From assembly GCA_017879645.1 (NCBI GenBank), contig JAAEXZ010000002.1:1-64000 (forward strand): a stretch of 64,000 nt of DNA, in the 5' to 3' direction. The position numbers and the translations under genes are program-made. A model generated the notes under the pieces. That model was not told where the DNA came from and ran no database searches. It was given only the letters and a program-made list of their open reading frames with translations. Shown here piece by piece: positions 18,287 through 28,151 of this stretch. The stretch is from Nitrosomonas sp. Lineage in GTDB: Bacteria; Pseudomonadota; Gammaproteobacteria; Burkholderiales; Nitrosomonadaceae. The number at the start of each line of letters is the position of its first letter. The first letter of the stretch is position 1.

Positions 18287-19774
18287 TTATTTCAGTCTCC
18301 ATTCGATGATGCGGTTGCGTCCCGCATGCTTGGCTGCATATAGTGCTGAATCTGCGGCTTTCACCATTTCCAGGGCATCTTCAAAGCGCATGTCGCCCTC
18401 GTTATTGGAGGCGACGCCAATGGATGCCGTGATGTGGATGGTGCGTAAGTCATCGAGTTTGAAAGTGATATTTTCGATGGCGTCTTTCAGGCGGGTGATC
18501 AGGTTACGGGATGCGCTCAACGAGGTTCCCGGCAGAATCAATGCAAATTCCTCACCGCCATAACGGCTGAGGGTGTCGTCCTGCCGGATCTGCTCAAAAA
18601 TTGTGCTGACTACGGTGACCAGAAGCGAATCACCGGCCAGATGACCATGATTGTCATTCACTTGTTTAAAGTGATCGAGATCGATGATGGCAATGGTCAG
18701 AGGCAACTGGTATTGGGAGGACAGGTTGAATTCACGACGCAATGTTTCGTCAAAATGAATCCGGTTATAGGCACCGGTCAGGCCGTCGCGTTGCGATTTC
18801 TCTTCAAGTTCCTTCATCCGCGACAGGTTATGGATGAGCAGTAATTCCTTGGCTTGAGCCAGGATTCCGGCCGTATCAGCAGTCTGATGAATCTGGATAT
18901 CGAATAATTCTTCGACGGACTCGAGTCCGGATTCCATCAGTTTAATCACATCGACGAGTGTGGCACTGTCGAGATTCAGCCATTTTTGTGCAGCTTCAGT
19001 CAGGGTAGACAAGGTTTCGGCTTCATGTGGGAACAGGAAATAATCGGCCAGATAGCGTGAAACAGCCACGCAGGATTGCAGGTTGGGTCCCAGGCTTTTG
19101 GGTTCGGGTTGGCTATGACTGGCGATGCAGGATAAGGCGATATAGTCGGGAATATGCCATTTGCGCAGCAGTGCATACCCCAGTTCATCGTGACCAGCGC
19201 CAAAAGCGACGCGCTCCATTTTCAGCAGTGTGTCATGGTCTGATGTCGATGAAAAAACCTTGCCGTATTCTTCCGGCAGGATGGCAGCATAAGCCAGGAT
19301 GCCTATTTCCTGCAGCAATCCGGCCAGAAACAGATCATCCAGATAATTGAGCGCCAGTTTCTCTCCCAGCGCCCGACAAGCCAGTGCGGAAGCTATCGAA
19401 CGGCGCCAGAAGACATGGCTGTCAAAAGTCGGGCGATCCGTCGTGTCGTCTTTCATCAGTGAATTGGCTAGAGAAAACGATAGTGCGATGACGATGACCG
19501 AATGTGTGCCGAGTATGCTGACGGCCTGACGGATGTTGGTGGCAATGCGACGGGACTTGTAGATCGGTGCATTGGCAGTTTTCAATAGCTTTGCAGAGAG
19601 TACGGGGTCCAGTGATATGTATTGGCAGGCTTTGCCAATGTCCGCGTCGCTGTCATTGGCGAGCTCGATGATCTTGACTGCAACAGCAGGCAAGCTGGGT
19701 AGTGTCGTGCAATAGTTAAGCCGTGTTTTCAATTTGTCATCAAGCACTTTATTGCCTTTATCGTGAGATATCAC
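18287..19774 (-). CDS. HDOD-GGDEF protein (probable diguanylate cyclase)
   Basis: The 495-residue soluble protein has an N-terminal HDOD domain (about 20-220: LPSLPAVAVKIIELAND, LLQEIGILAYA) and a C-terminal GGDEF domain with GGEEF, an accepted active variant. RQDD sits five residues before it as the inhibitory I-site. A helix links the two parts (RMKELEEKSQRDGLTGAYNRIHF). It should synthesise c-di-GMP; HDOD domains usually mediate protein contacts in signalling. It diverges from pepA and could be cotranscribed with serB. Confidence 0.92.
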   Translation of the reverse strand: MISHDKGNKVLDDKLKTRLNYCTTLPSLPAVAVKIIELANDSDADIGKACQYISLDPVLSAKLLKTANAPIYKSRRIATNIRQAVSILGTHSVIVIALSFSLANSLMKDDTTDRPTFDSHVFWRRSIASALACRALGEKLALNYLDDLFLAGLLQEIGILAYAAILPEEYGKVFSSTSDHDTLLKMERVAFGAGHDELGYALLRKWHIPDYIALSCIASHSQPEPKSLGPNLQSCVAVSRYLADYFLFPHEAETLSTLTEAAQKWLNLDSATLVDVIKLMESGLESVEELFDIQIHQTADTAGILAQAKELLLIHNLSRMKELEEKSQRDGLTGAYNRIHFDETLRREFNLSSQYQLPLTIAIIDLDHFKQVNDNHGHLAGDSLLVTVVSTIFEQIRQDDTLSRYGGEEFALILPGTSLSASRNLITRLKDAIENITFKLDDLRTIHITASIGVASNNEGDMRFEDALEMVKAADSALYAAKHAGRNRIIEWRLK

Positions 19775-20055
19775 TTACAGATCATTTAATAACTGCATGA
19801 TTATTCAAGCATGTGACATAAGGATAGCATCATAATCACAATTCATAGGTATTTTTTTCACCGATTTTGGGGTGCTTTCCGTCATTATGTGCAGCAAATA
19901 CGAAGTATTTATGCTTTTAATCAGGCTGATGTATGCTATTCAGGTAAAATTGATTTGCTTTGGGTTTTTTGCAAACCGAGAGTGGGCTGTAGCTATTTAT
20001 TCATCCCCCGGATTGCTAGACCAGTTACCGAGAATTCTTCATAAAGGAGCCTGAT

Positions 20056-21555
20056 GTGGATTTTGTTATAAAGGTGGGAACCCCTGAAAAACAGCGGGGT
20101 GCTTGTGCAGTGGTGGGAATATTTGAATCCAAGAAATTGTCGGAATCGGCCAAGGTTCTCGATAGGGTGACACAGGGCTATCTCAAGACCATTCTCGCAT
20201 CGGGAGACATGGATGGAAAAGCGGGCACGTCGCTGTTATTGCACAATGTGCCGGATACGCTGTTCAAGCGGGTATTGCTGGTTGGTTTGGGCAAAGAGCA
20301 GGAATTCAAGCAAAAATCATTTCAAGGTGCACTGGCAAATATTTTCAGCAGTCTGCAAAAGACAGCGGTTACCGATGCCACGGTGTTTTTATCTGATTTT
20401 CCGATCAGTGATCGTGCACTGGATTGGAAAGTGTCGCAGATCGTCGTTGTGGCTACCAACAGCTTGTATCGTTTTAATCAGTTGAAAAGCAAACCCGACA
20501 ATGATCAGGGGCATCTGCGCAAGATGGTTTTGTGCATCGATCAGCGTACGGATCTGGCAGCGTGCGAAGCGGCTGTTCAACAAGGGCAGGCGATTGCTAA
20601 TGGGATGAGTCTGGCAAAGGATTTGGGCAATCTAGCACCGAATATCTGCACTCCGACCTATCTGGCCAAGCAAGCCAAGGATCTGGCGAAGACCCACAAG
20701 ATGAAAGCGTCGGTGCTGGAAGAAAAGGACATGGAAAAGCTGGGTATGGGGTCATTGCTGGCGGTGGCACAAGGTAGTGAGCAACCGGCCAAGCTGATCG
20801 TGTTGGAATATCACGGTGCTGCCAAAAAAGAGCAACCTTATGTGCTGGTGGGTAAAGGCGTGACTTTCGATACCGGGGGGATCTCACTCAAACCGGCTGC
20901 AGAAATGGATGAAATGAAGTTTGACATGAGCGGTGCTGCCAGTGTCCTTGGGACACTACGGGCCGTAGCTGAATTGAAATTACCCATCAATGTGGTGGGA
21001 ATCATACCGACCACGGAAAACATGCCCAGTGGTCGGGCTACGAAACCCGGAGATGTGGTGACCAGCCTGTCCGGCCAGACCATCGAGATTCTGAATACCG
21101 ATGCGGAGGGTCGACTGATCCTGTGCGACGCGCTGACCTATGCCGAACGCTATAACCCCAAGGCGGTGATCGATATCGCCACGTTGACGGGTGCCTGTGT
21201 CATTGCACTGGGCAATTTCACCACGGGCTTGATGAGCAATAACGATAAACTGGCTCAAAATCTGCTCGCTGCTGGCGAACAGACCGGTGATCGTGCCTGG
21301 CAATTGCCACTGTGGGATGAGTATCAGGAATTGCTGAAAAGCAATTTTGCAGACATGGCAAATATTGGGGGACGTGCCGCAGGTACGATTTCCGCTGCCT
21401 GTTTTCTGTCACGTTTTACCGGCAAGTACCATTGGGCGCATCTCGACATAGCCGGTACGGCATGGAAATCTGGCAGGGAAAAAGGTTCTACGGGTAGGCC
21501 GGTACCGTTGCTCACACAATATCTGATGACAGAAGCCCGATCTGTTGCAATCTAG
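20056..21555 (+). CDS. pepA: Leucyl aminopeptidase (M17)
   Basis: The 499-residue hexameric enzyme removes N-terminal residues from peptides with two metal ions. The C-terminal catalytic domain has VGKGVTFDTGGISLKP and the family signature NTDAEGRL, plus an N-terminal macro-like domain. In E. coli PepA also binds DNA in XerCD recombination and carAB control. The start is GTG 20056, set by AAGGAG at 20043-20048; the overlapping ATG at 20054 is out of frame. It opens a pepA-holC-valS order common in beta- and gammaproteobacteria. The 281 bases upstream hold no convincing gene. Confidence 0.96.
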   Translation: MDFVIKVGTPEKQRGACAVVGIFESKKLSESAKVLDRVTQGYLKTILASGDMDGKAGTSLLLHNVPDTLFKRVLLVGLGKEQEFKQKSFQGALANIFSSLQKTAVTDATVFLSDFPISDRALDWKVSQIVVVATNSLYRFNQLKSKPDNDQGHLRKMVLCIDQRTDLAACEAAVQQGQAIANGMSLAKDLGNLAPNICTPTYLAKQAKDLAKTHKMKASVLEEKDMEKLGMGSLLAVAQGSEQPAKLIVLEYHGAAKKEQPYVLVGKGVTFDTGGISLKPAAEMDEMKFDMSGAASVLGTLRAVAELKLPINVVGIIPTTENMPSGRATKPGDVVTSLSGQTIEILNTDAEGRLILCDALTYAERYNPKAVIDIATLTGACVIALGNFTTGLMSNNDKLAQNLLAAGEQTGDRAWQLPLWDEYQELLKSNFADMANIGGRAAGTISAACFLSRFTGKYHWAHLDIAGTAWKSGREKGSTGRPVPLLTQYLMTEARSVAI

Positions 21556-21637
21556 GAAACAAGCAAATGGCGTTCAGTGAGATTCTGGCTGATACGGCCT
21601 GCGGCCTGCACTGGTTGTCCTGTTTGTCGCACAGACC

Positions 21638-22063
21638 ATGACGCCCCGGATTATTTTTTATTCGGGTTCCAGGGATAAGTTGCTGACGGCATGCCGGTTA
21701 TGTGCAAAGGCTGTGCGACAGAATATGGGCATGCTGGTGTATGTTCCTGATGCACGGGTGCGCGATGAACTGGATAAGCTTTTGTGGACTTTCTCGTCGA
21801 CCAGTTTCGTTGCGCACTGCGATATCCGCGATGAGGATTTGGTCGCCATGACGCCTGTGGTTCTGACTGATAAAATGGTGACCGACACAAAGTTTACCGC
21901 CCTGCTTAATCTGCATCAGCACTGTCCACCGGAATATGAAGGCTTCGAACGCTTGATTGAAATCGCCGGAGAAGTCGACCAGGACAAGCAGGCGGCTCGG
22001 GAACGCTATCGTTTTTACAAAGAGGCAGGGCATGAAATTCAACACTACGATCTTACGGATTGA
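21638..22063 (+). CDS. holC: DNA polymerase III chi subunit
   Basis: The 141-residue protein matches HolC, which links the clamp loader to single-strand binding protein at the replication fork. Visible features are IIFYSGSRDKLLTACRLCAKAV, VYVPDARVRDELDKLLWTF and SFVAHC. Its place between pepA and valS supports the call, since the family diverges quickly. A short C-terminal extension ends RFYKEAGHEIQHYDLTD. Confidence 0.92.
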   Translation: MTPRIIFYSGSRDKLLTACRLCAKAVRQNMGMLVYVPDARVRDELDKLLWTFSSTSFVAHCDIRDEDLVAMTPVVLTDKMVTDTKFTALLNLHQHCPPEYEGFERLIEIAGEVDQDKQAARERYRFYKEAGHEIQHYDLTD

Positions 22064-22102
22064 GTCGAATCGAAAACCTGCCGGCTTCGGAAGAGTATCA
22101 AC

Positions 22103-22483
22103 ATGAATGATGAAAAAAATACAGTCGAATCGGATCTGGACGATGCGATATTGACCAAATTCAGCAATCTGCTGAATAAATACCATAATCCCGCCAATCT
22201 TAATCCGCACGCCGAAGCTGCTCCGGTAACGCAGTCGATGTCGGCTGCTGATCAGCCGGACCACCTGCCGGCTGCTACGGTTGTGACGAGTATTCCCGTT
22301 CTGACTGAGGCGGTGATACTCGATGCTATTGAGCCGGCTGCACAATCCGAGTCCATCAAACCGGTTCGTACTATTCTCGATGCGGCTCTGAAAGACGCTA
22401 ATATCGCCATGACTTACGCAGACCGATGTGCATTGGCGGATGCACTGGAAATACGCTGGGCGGAGCACTTCAAGTCGACATGA
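22103..22483 (+). CDS. Unknown 126-residue protein between holC and valS
   Basis: I do not recognise a domain. The protein starts MNDEKNTVESDLDDAILTKF, has a Pro/Ala-rich low-complexity middle, and ends in a short helical region (LKDANIAMTYADRCALADAL) containing WAEHF. It has no signal peptide or membrane segment. It is 39 bases after holC on the same strand and shares normal codon use with its neighbours. The position suggests cotranscription with holC. A GGAAG lies before its ATG. Confidence 0.65.
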   Translation: MNDEKNTVESDLDDAILTKFSNLLNKYHNPANLNPHAEAAPVTQSMSAADQPDHLPAATVVTSIPVLTEAVILDAIEPAAQSESIKPVRTILDAALKDANIAMTYADRCALADALEIRWAEHFKST

Positions 22484-22564
22484 ACGGATCGAGCCGAAGG
22501 ACTGCGCTATTCAGCAACTGATCTGGCTCGGCTTCTACTTCTTACTGAATATGTGGCATTTCAT

Positions 22565-22589
22565 GCGGATTCAGCATCCGCGTTATAAT
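22565..22589 (+). promoter_or_regulatory. Possible valS promoter (-10) with an upstream hairpin
   Basis: A perfect TATAAT lies at 22584-22589, about 40 bases before the valS start. No good -35 is seen at the expected distance. Just upstream, GCGGAT (22565-22570) and ATCCGC (22576-22581) form a 6-bp stem with a 5-base loop. The dyad could be an operator or a chance feature. Confidence 0.35.
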
Positions 22590-22629
22590 GCTGCTCTAGT
22601 TTTTTACCCTTTTATTCAATACAAAATTC

Positions 22630-25392
22630 ATGGAACTCGAAAAAAGCTTTGATCCCAAACTGATCGAGAATCGCTGGTACGCTATTTGGGAAGCGGCCGG
22701 CTATTTCAAACCGAATACCGTACCGGATCGCTCTGCCTACTGCATCATGCTACCGCCGCCGAATGTGACCGGAACGCTGCACATGGGGCATGCATTCCAG
22801 CATACCCTGATGGATGCCTTGATTCGCTATCACCGGATGCTCGGTGATAACACGTTGTGGCAAGCAGGAACGGATCATGCCGGTATCGCCACGCAAATCG
22901 TGGTTGAGCGTCAGCTGGACCAACAGAAACTGGATCGCCGCGAAATGGGGCGCGAAGCTTTTTTGCAGCGCGTATGGCAATGGAAGGAAGAATCCGGTTC
23001 CACCATTACAAGACAAATGCGGCGCCTGGGTACATCGTGCGACTGGACCAGAGAGCGGTTCACCATGGATGCCGAATTGTCGCGTGCCGTGACGGAAGTG
23101 TTTGTGCGGTTGTATCGGGAGGGATTGATTTATCGGGGCAAGCGTCTGGTGAACTGGGATCCTGTATTGCAGACGGCTGTATCCGACCTGGAGGTGGTAG
23201 CAACCGAAGAGAACGGTTCCCTGTGGCATATCCGTTACCCACTGGAATCCACTGATGGGACTTCCGGCGTTGCAGATGCGGCATTGATCGTTGCAACCAC
23301 CCGGCCGGAGACCATGCTGGGGGATGTGGCCGTGGCGGTGCATCCTGATGATGTTCGGTATCAGCACCTGATCGGACGCCATGTCCGTTTACCTTTGTGC
23401 GAACGCACCATTCCCATCATCGCCGATACCTATGTGGACCGGGAATTCGGTACGGGGTGCGTCAAAATTACCCCGGCGCATGATTTCAATGACTATCAGG
23501 TGGGGCAGCGACATCATCTGGTGCCCATTAACATTTTGACCCTGGATGGAAAGATCAACGATATGGCGCCGGTCGAGTATCAGGGCATGGACCGTTTCGA
23601 CGCGCGCAAGAAAATTATTGCTGATCTGCAAGCGCAGGGTTTTCTGGTGGAAACAAAAGCGCACAAGCTCATGGCGCCGCGGGGAGATCGAACCAATACG
23701 ATCATCGAACCGATGCTGACAGACCAGTGGTACGTGGCCATGGACGGACTGGCCAAGCGTGGACTGGAAGTCGTAGCCAATGGCGAAGTGCGATTCACAC
23801 CGGAAAACTGGACGCATGTCTACAACCAGTGGCTGGAAAATATCCAGGACTGGTGCATATCGCGCCAGCTCTGGTGGGGACACCGAATTCCTGCCTGGTA
23901 CGATGAGGAAGGCAATGTCTACGTCGCGCATTCCCTGGAGGAAGCACGGCAATTGTCGGGTAAACAGGATTTGCGGCAGGATGACGATGTGCTCGATACC
24001 TGGTTTTCATCGGCGCTATGGCCTTTCTCAACGTTGGGGTGGCCTGATGAAACGGCGGAGCTGAAGACATTCCTGCCTACCTCAGTGCTGATTACCGGTT
24101 TTGACATCATTTTCTTCTGGGTAGCGCGCATGGTGATGATGTCGCTGCATTTCACGGGCAAGGTTCCCTTCAAGGAAGTGTATATCACGGGACTGATTCG
24201 CGATGCGGAAGGCCAGAAAATGAGCAAATCCAAGGGCAACGTGCTCGATCCGCTGGATCTGATCGATGGCATCGCGTTGTCCGATCTGCTGGCCAAGCGT
24301 ACCACCGGCCTGATGAATCCGAAACAGGCCGATGCCATTGCGCAGACTACGCGCAAACATTTTTCCGATGGTATTCCGGCGTTCGGAACCGATGCGCTGC
24401 GTTTTACTTTTGCTAGCCTGGCTTCGCATGGTCGGGATATCAAGTTTGACATGCAGCGCTGCGAAGGTTACCGCAATTTCTGTAACAAGTTGTGGAATGC
24501 AACCCGTTACGTCTTGATGAATTGCGAAGGCAAGGACACTGGCACAGATGAATCCCTGCCATTGGTGTATTCCGATGCAGATCGATGGATGATCAGCCGG
24601 TTGCAGCAGGCCGAACAGGCGGTGGAACAGGCATTTGCGAGCTACCGTTTCGATCTCGTGGCGCGGGAGCTCTATGAGCTGGTCTGGGATGAATATTGCG
24701 ACTGGTACGTTGAACTGGCCAAGGTGCAACTACAAACACCCGATGAATCGGTACAGCGTGCAACCCGTCGTACACTGGTGCGTGTACTCGAAACCATGTT
24801 GCGGCTGGCGCATCCGGTCATACCTTTTATCACTGAGGAGTTGTGGCAGAAAGTCTCTCCTCTGGCAGGGCGGCAAGATAGCAGCATCATGTGTCAGACC
24901 TATCCCCAAGCGGATCGACAAAGAATCGATGAGCAGGCGATACAGTCAATTGTATTGCTTAAAGATATGGTGAATGCATGCCGTACATTACGGAGTGAAA
25001 TGAATTTGTCACCGGCAGTGAAAGTGCCATTGCTGGCCATAGGTAATCAGCAAATTCTGAATCAGTTTTCGCGTTATTTGATGGCGTTGGCAAAATTGGC
25101 GGACATTGACTGTCGCTCAGATGAATTACCCGATGTTGATGCTCCGGTTTCGATTGTCGGTGAATTTAGACTGATGTTGAAAGTCGAAGTGGATGTCAAC
25201 GCCGAGCGTGAACGTCTGAAGAAAGAAATCGGACGTATCGAGACGGAAGTCGCCAAAGCCAGTTCGAAACTGGGTAATCCCGGATTTGTCGAACGCGCAC
25301 CGGCACATGTAGTGGTGCAGGAACAGGAACGGTTGGCGGCTTTCAATGCGAAGCTGGAAAAACTGAGGGAACAGTTGCACAGGTTGGGATAA
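22630..25392 (+). CDS. valS: Valyl-tRNA synthetase
   Basis: The 920-residue class I enzyme charges tRNA-Val. The HIGH-type motif is in [18 protein letters not shown] (about residue 55) and the KMSKS motif in [16 protein letters not shown]. The editing domain lies between them ([17 protein letters not shown]), and VQHTK-like anticodon regions follow. The last ~70 residues are a coiled-coil arm ([18 protein letters not shown]) typical of bacterial ValRS. Length and domain order are normal. Confidence 0.98.
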   Translation: MELEKSFDPKLIENRWYAIWEAAGYFKPNTVPDRSAYCIMLPPPNVTGTLHMGHAFQHTLMDALIRYHRMLGDNTLWQAGTDHAGIATQIVVERQLDQQKLDRREMGREAFLQRVWQWKEESGSTITRQMRRLGTSCDWTRERFTMDAELSRAVTEVFVRLYREGLIYRGKRLVNWDPVLQTAVSDLEVVATEENGSLWHIRYPLESTDGTSGVADAALIVATTRPETMLGDVAVAVHPDDVRYQHLIGRHVRLPLCERTIPIIADTYVDREFGTGCVKITPAHDFNDYQVGQRHHLVPINILTLDGKINDMAPVEYQGMDRFDARKKIIADLQAQGFLVETKAHKLMAPRGDRTNTIIEPMLTDQWYVAMDGLAKRGLEVVANGEVRFTPENWTHVYNQWLENIQDWCISRQLWWGHRIPAWYDEEGNVYVAHSLEEARQLSGKQDLRQDDDVLDTWFSSALWPFSTLGWPDETAELKTFLPTSVLITGFDIIFFWVARMVMMSLHFTGKVPFKEVYITGLIRDAEGQKMSKSKGNVLDPLDLIDGIALSDLLAKRTTGLMNPKQADAIAQTTRKHFSDGIPAFGTDALRFTFASLASHGRDIKFDMQRCEGYRNFCNKLWNATRYVLMNCEGKDTGTDESLPLVYSDADRWMISRLQQAEQAVEQAFASYRFDLVARELYELVWDEYCDWYVELAKVQLQTPDESVQRATRRTLVRVLETMLRLAHPVIPFITEELWQKVSPLAGRQDSSIMCQTYPQADRQRIDEQAIQSIVLLKDMVNACRTLRSEMNLSPAVKVPLLAIGNQQILNQFSRYLMALAKLADIDCRSDELPDVDAPVSIVGEFRLMLKVEVDVNAERERLKKEIGRIETEVAKASSKLGNPGFVERAPAHVVVQEQERLAAFNAKLEKLREQLHRLG

Positions 25393-25451
25393 CCGGAATA
25401 CTTGTCCGTTTTCCGGGACCGATGGTTAATCACCTTATCATTTATGACTAG

Positions 25452-26690
25452 ATGATAAAAAAGATAAAAGCGAGAGATGCCCGTTTGGGGATGTATATTC
25501 ACGAAATTCGTGGCAGCTGGCTTGAGCATCCTTTCTGGAGAAAGTCGTTCAAACTGGAAAGTCAGAAGGATCTCAACACGCTGCTGAGGTGCAATTTTGA
25601 CGAACTGTGGATTGATACCCAGAAAGGTCTGGATGTTCAAGCCGAGCTTATCGTGGATGAAACGGTGATTGTGTCTGTTGAGCAAGAAACCATCGTGGAA
25701 GATCCCATCCCTGAGCCGGTCAAGCCTGCCAAGCCAGTTAGGAAAGCAATTGTGCAGACGTCACTGGATGAAGAACTGAGCACTGCCAAAACGATACATC
25801 ACAAGGCCAAGCAAGTTGTCACCTCGATGTTCAATGAGGTGCGCATGGGCAATGCACTGGAAATTCAGGGAGCAGAGGCGCTGGTTGAGGAAATCAACCA
25901 GTCCATCGTACGCAACCCGAACGCGCTGCTGAGTTTGACCCGTCTGAAAAATGCAGATGAATACACCTACCTGCATTCTGTTGCTGTGTGCATGCTAATG
26001 ATCGCTCTGGCTAAGCAATTGGATCTCGATGAAACTCAGGTGCAACAGGCTGGTATGGCCGGGTTGCTGCATGACGTGGGTAAAATGGCTATACCGAATG
26101 AGGTGCTCAACAAATCCCAGAAACTGTCCGATCACGAATTTGCTTTGATCAAGCAGCATCCGCAGCGTGGCTGGGAGATCCTGAAGGCGTGCTATCAAGT
26201 CGAAGAAACGGTACTGGATGTATGCCTGCATCACCATGAACGTGTCGATGGACGGGGTTATCCGGACAAACTGTCGGGTGATCAATTGTCCCTTTTTGCA
26301 CGCATGGGGGCAGTTTGTGATGTGTACGATGCCATCAGTTCCGATCGCTGCTACAAGAAAGCTTGGGGACCTGCCGAATCGATTCGCAAAATGGCTGCAT
26401 GGTGTGACGGACACTTCGATGAAGTGGTATTTCATGCATTCGTCAAAACCATCGGTATCTATCCGAACGGTACGCTGGTCAAACTGAAATCCGGGCGCTT
26501 GGGCGTAGTCATCGAGCAATCCAGGAAAAGCCTGACCACGCCCATCTTGAAGGTTTTCTTCTCCACGAGCACGGATGCTCCTGTTCCAATTGAGATTATC
26601 GATCTGTCAAAAACGGAGGATAAGATCGATAGTATTGAAGATCCCCAAAAATGGCAGTTGGATATTTCGCGCGTTCAGGGCATTACTTAG
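25452..26690 (+). CDS. HD-GYP domain protein with DUF3391 (probable c-di-GMP phosphodiesterase)
   Basis: The 412-residue soluble protein has an N-terminal DUF3391 region (MIKKIKARDARLGMYIHEI) and a central HD-GYP domain. The metal and catalytic residues are present: HSVAVCMLMIALAK, LLHDVGKMAIPNEVL, HHERVDGRGYPDKLSG and ARMGAVCDVYDAISSDR. It should degrade c-di-GMP to GMP. The start is ATG 25452, 59 bases after valS. With two GGDEF proteins about 6-12 kb away it forms part of the c-di-GMP control in this window. Confidence 0.92.
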   Translation: MIKKIKARDARLGMYIHEIRGSWLEHPFWRKSFKLESQKDLNTLLRCNFDELWIDTQKGLDVQAELIVDETVIVSVEQETIVEDPIPEPVKPAKPVRKAIVQTSLDEELSTAKTIHHKAKQVVTSMFNEVRMGNALEIQGAEALVEEINQSIVRNPNALLSLTRLKNADEYTYLHSVAVCMLMIALAKQLDLDETQVQQAGMAGLLHDVGKMAIPNEVLNKSQKLSDHEFALIKQHPQRGWEILKACYQVEETVLDVCLHHHERVDGRGYPDKLSGDQLSLFARMGAVCDVYDAISSDRCYKKAWGPAESIRKMAAWCDGHFDEVVFHAFVKTIGIYPNGTLVKLKSGRLGVVIEQSRKSLTTPILKVFFSTSTDAPVPIEIIDLSKTEDKIDSIEDPQKWQLDISRVQGIT

Positions 26691-26733
26691 GCTTATTCAT
26701 TATCCGACTGCGATCTGGCTGGTTTCGCAACTT

Positions 26734-28128
26734 TCAAAGTTGAACAACCGATAGATGTTCGGGAATGCTGGCTGGCCAGTGTAATTGCTCATCAATCGCA
26801 CGAACCAGTGCACTGGAATTGGAGAGTTCGCCATGCACGACCAGAATTTTTTCCGGTCTGTTGTGGAAATGTCCCAGCCAGCGCAGCAGTCCTGCCTGAT
26901 CGGCATGCGCCGATAGTCCGCCTATCGTGTGGATTGTTGCCCGGACACGTACTTCCTGACCATAAATCCTGACTTGTCTTGCACCGTCGACCAATCTTCT
27001 ACCCAACGTTCTTTCCGCCTGAAATCCGGTAATGATGATGCTGCATTCCGGTCGGTCCAGATTGTATTTCAGGTGATGCTTGATGCGACCCGCATCGCAC
27101 ATGCCGCTGGCAGATATGATAATGATGCCGTTCATCTGGTTCAGCAGCATGGATTCGGCAATATCCTGCACAAAATGGATCCGTGGTTTCCGGGTATTCT
27201 GCATCATCCACTGCAATGTATCCGCGCTTTCCTGATCAAGTAGTGCGATATGTTTCAGCGTGATTTCAGTTGCGGTTTTGGCCATCGGAGAGTCGACATA
27301 AATATCCATTTCACCCAGTTTGCCCTTGCGGTACAGGTCAATCAGCAGAAACAGCAGATCCTGAGTGCGTCCGACCGTAAACGCCGGGATAATCACGTTA
27401 CCACCGTCATTATTGAGCGTGCGATTGATCGCCTCGGTAAGTTCGATCAGCGTATCGTCCATCGTGCGATGCAGGCGGTTACCATAAGTGGATTCGATCA
27501 ATACGATGTTGGCCTGATCGATCAGTACGGGATCGCGCACGATAGGATGACCCGGTTGGCCAAGATCACCGGAAAAAACAATTTTTTTGTTTGCGTTCCC
27601 TGTTTTGATCCATAGCTCGATGATTGCAGAACCCAGGATGTGTCCGGCATCCTGGAAACGGCAGCGAATTGCAGTGTGAGGGGTGATTTCGGTAGCGTAA
27701 TCGACAGTGACGAGCTGATTGAGTAAGGTTTCGGCCTGAGTCACGGTATAGAGCGGGGCCAGATCCTGGGCTGTTTGGGTATGGCGGCGCGATTTGTTGC
27801 GCCACTCGACTTCCTTCTCCTGGATATGGGCGCTGTCCTTCAGCATGACCTGCAGCAAATCGGCTGTCGCCGTCGTGCAGTAAACGGGCCCTCTGAATCC
27901 CCACGCGGCAAGGCGTGGCAGCAACCCGGAATGATCAATGTGGGCATGCGTCAGCAAGACGAAATCCAGTGTTTTGGGATCGAATGCAAATGCATTGCGA
28001 TTCTTTCTGTCTGCTTCCCGTCCACCCTGGAACATGCCGCAGTCAACGAGGAATTTGACGCTTCCGGTTTCGATCAGGTAACTCGAACCGGTTACCTCAC
28101 CCGCAGCGCCCAGAAAAGTCAGTTGCAT
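26734..28128 (-). CDS. Metallo-beta-lactamase/beta-CASP family RNA-processing-like hydrolase
   Basis: The 464-residue protein has the MBL metal site HAHIDHSG, later Asp/His in SGDLGQPGHPI, and the beta-CASP signatures ESTYGNRLH, VIIPAFTVGRTQDLL and SASGMCDAGRIKHHL. The C-terminal RMMBL region carries GGLSAHADQAGLLRW. The family includes RNases related to CPSF-73. The substrate here is unknown. GGAGGAATAATG gives a strong ribosome site, and the gene starts 23 bases after bioA, so the two may form an operon. Confidence 0.92.
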   Translation of the reverse strand: MQLTFLGAAGEVTGSSYLIETGSVKFLVDCGMFQGGREADRKNRNAFAFDPKTLDFVLLTHAHIDHSGLLPRLAAWGFRGPVYCTTATADLLQVMLKDSAHIQEKEVEWRNKSRRHTQTAQDLAPLYTVTQAETLLNQLVTVDYATEITPHTAIRCRFQDAGHILGSAIIELWIKTGNANKKIVFSGDLGQPGHPIVRDPVLIDQANIVLIESTYGNRLHRTMDDTLIELTEAINRTLNNDGGNVIIPAFTVGRTQDLLFLLIDLYRKGKLGEMDIYVDSPMAKTATEITLKHIALLDQESADTLQWMMQNTRKPRIHFVQDIAESMLLNQMNGIIIISASGMCDAGRIKHHLKYNLDRPECSIIITGFQAERTLGRRLVDGARQVRIYGQEVRVRATIHTIGGLSAHADQAGLLRWLGHFHNRPEKILVVHGELSNSSALVRAIDEQLHWPASIPEHLSVVQL

Positions 28129-28151
28129 AGCATTATTCCTCCAGCAGGATG

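Noticed and set aside
19872..20054. A 60-residue frame upstream of pepA
   Set aside because: Its composition is unusual, it has no ribosome site and it covers the likely pepA promoter region.
21698..22468. A long minus-strand open frame (256 codons) opposite holC and the unknown gene
   Set aside because: It is opposite supported genes, has no domain and is a shadow of their codon use.
25393..25416. CCGGAA/TTCCGG stem after valS as a terminator
   Set aside because: The stem is only 6 bp with a 12-base loop and no T tract.
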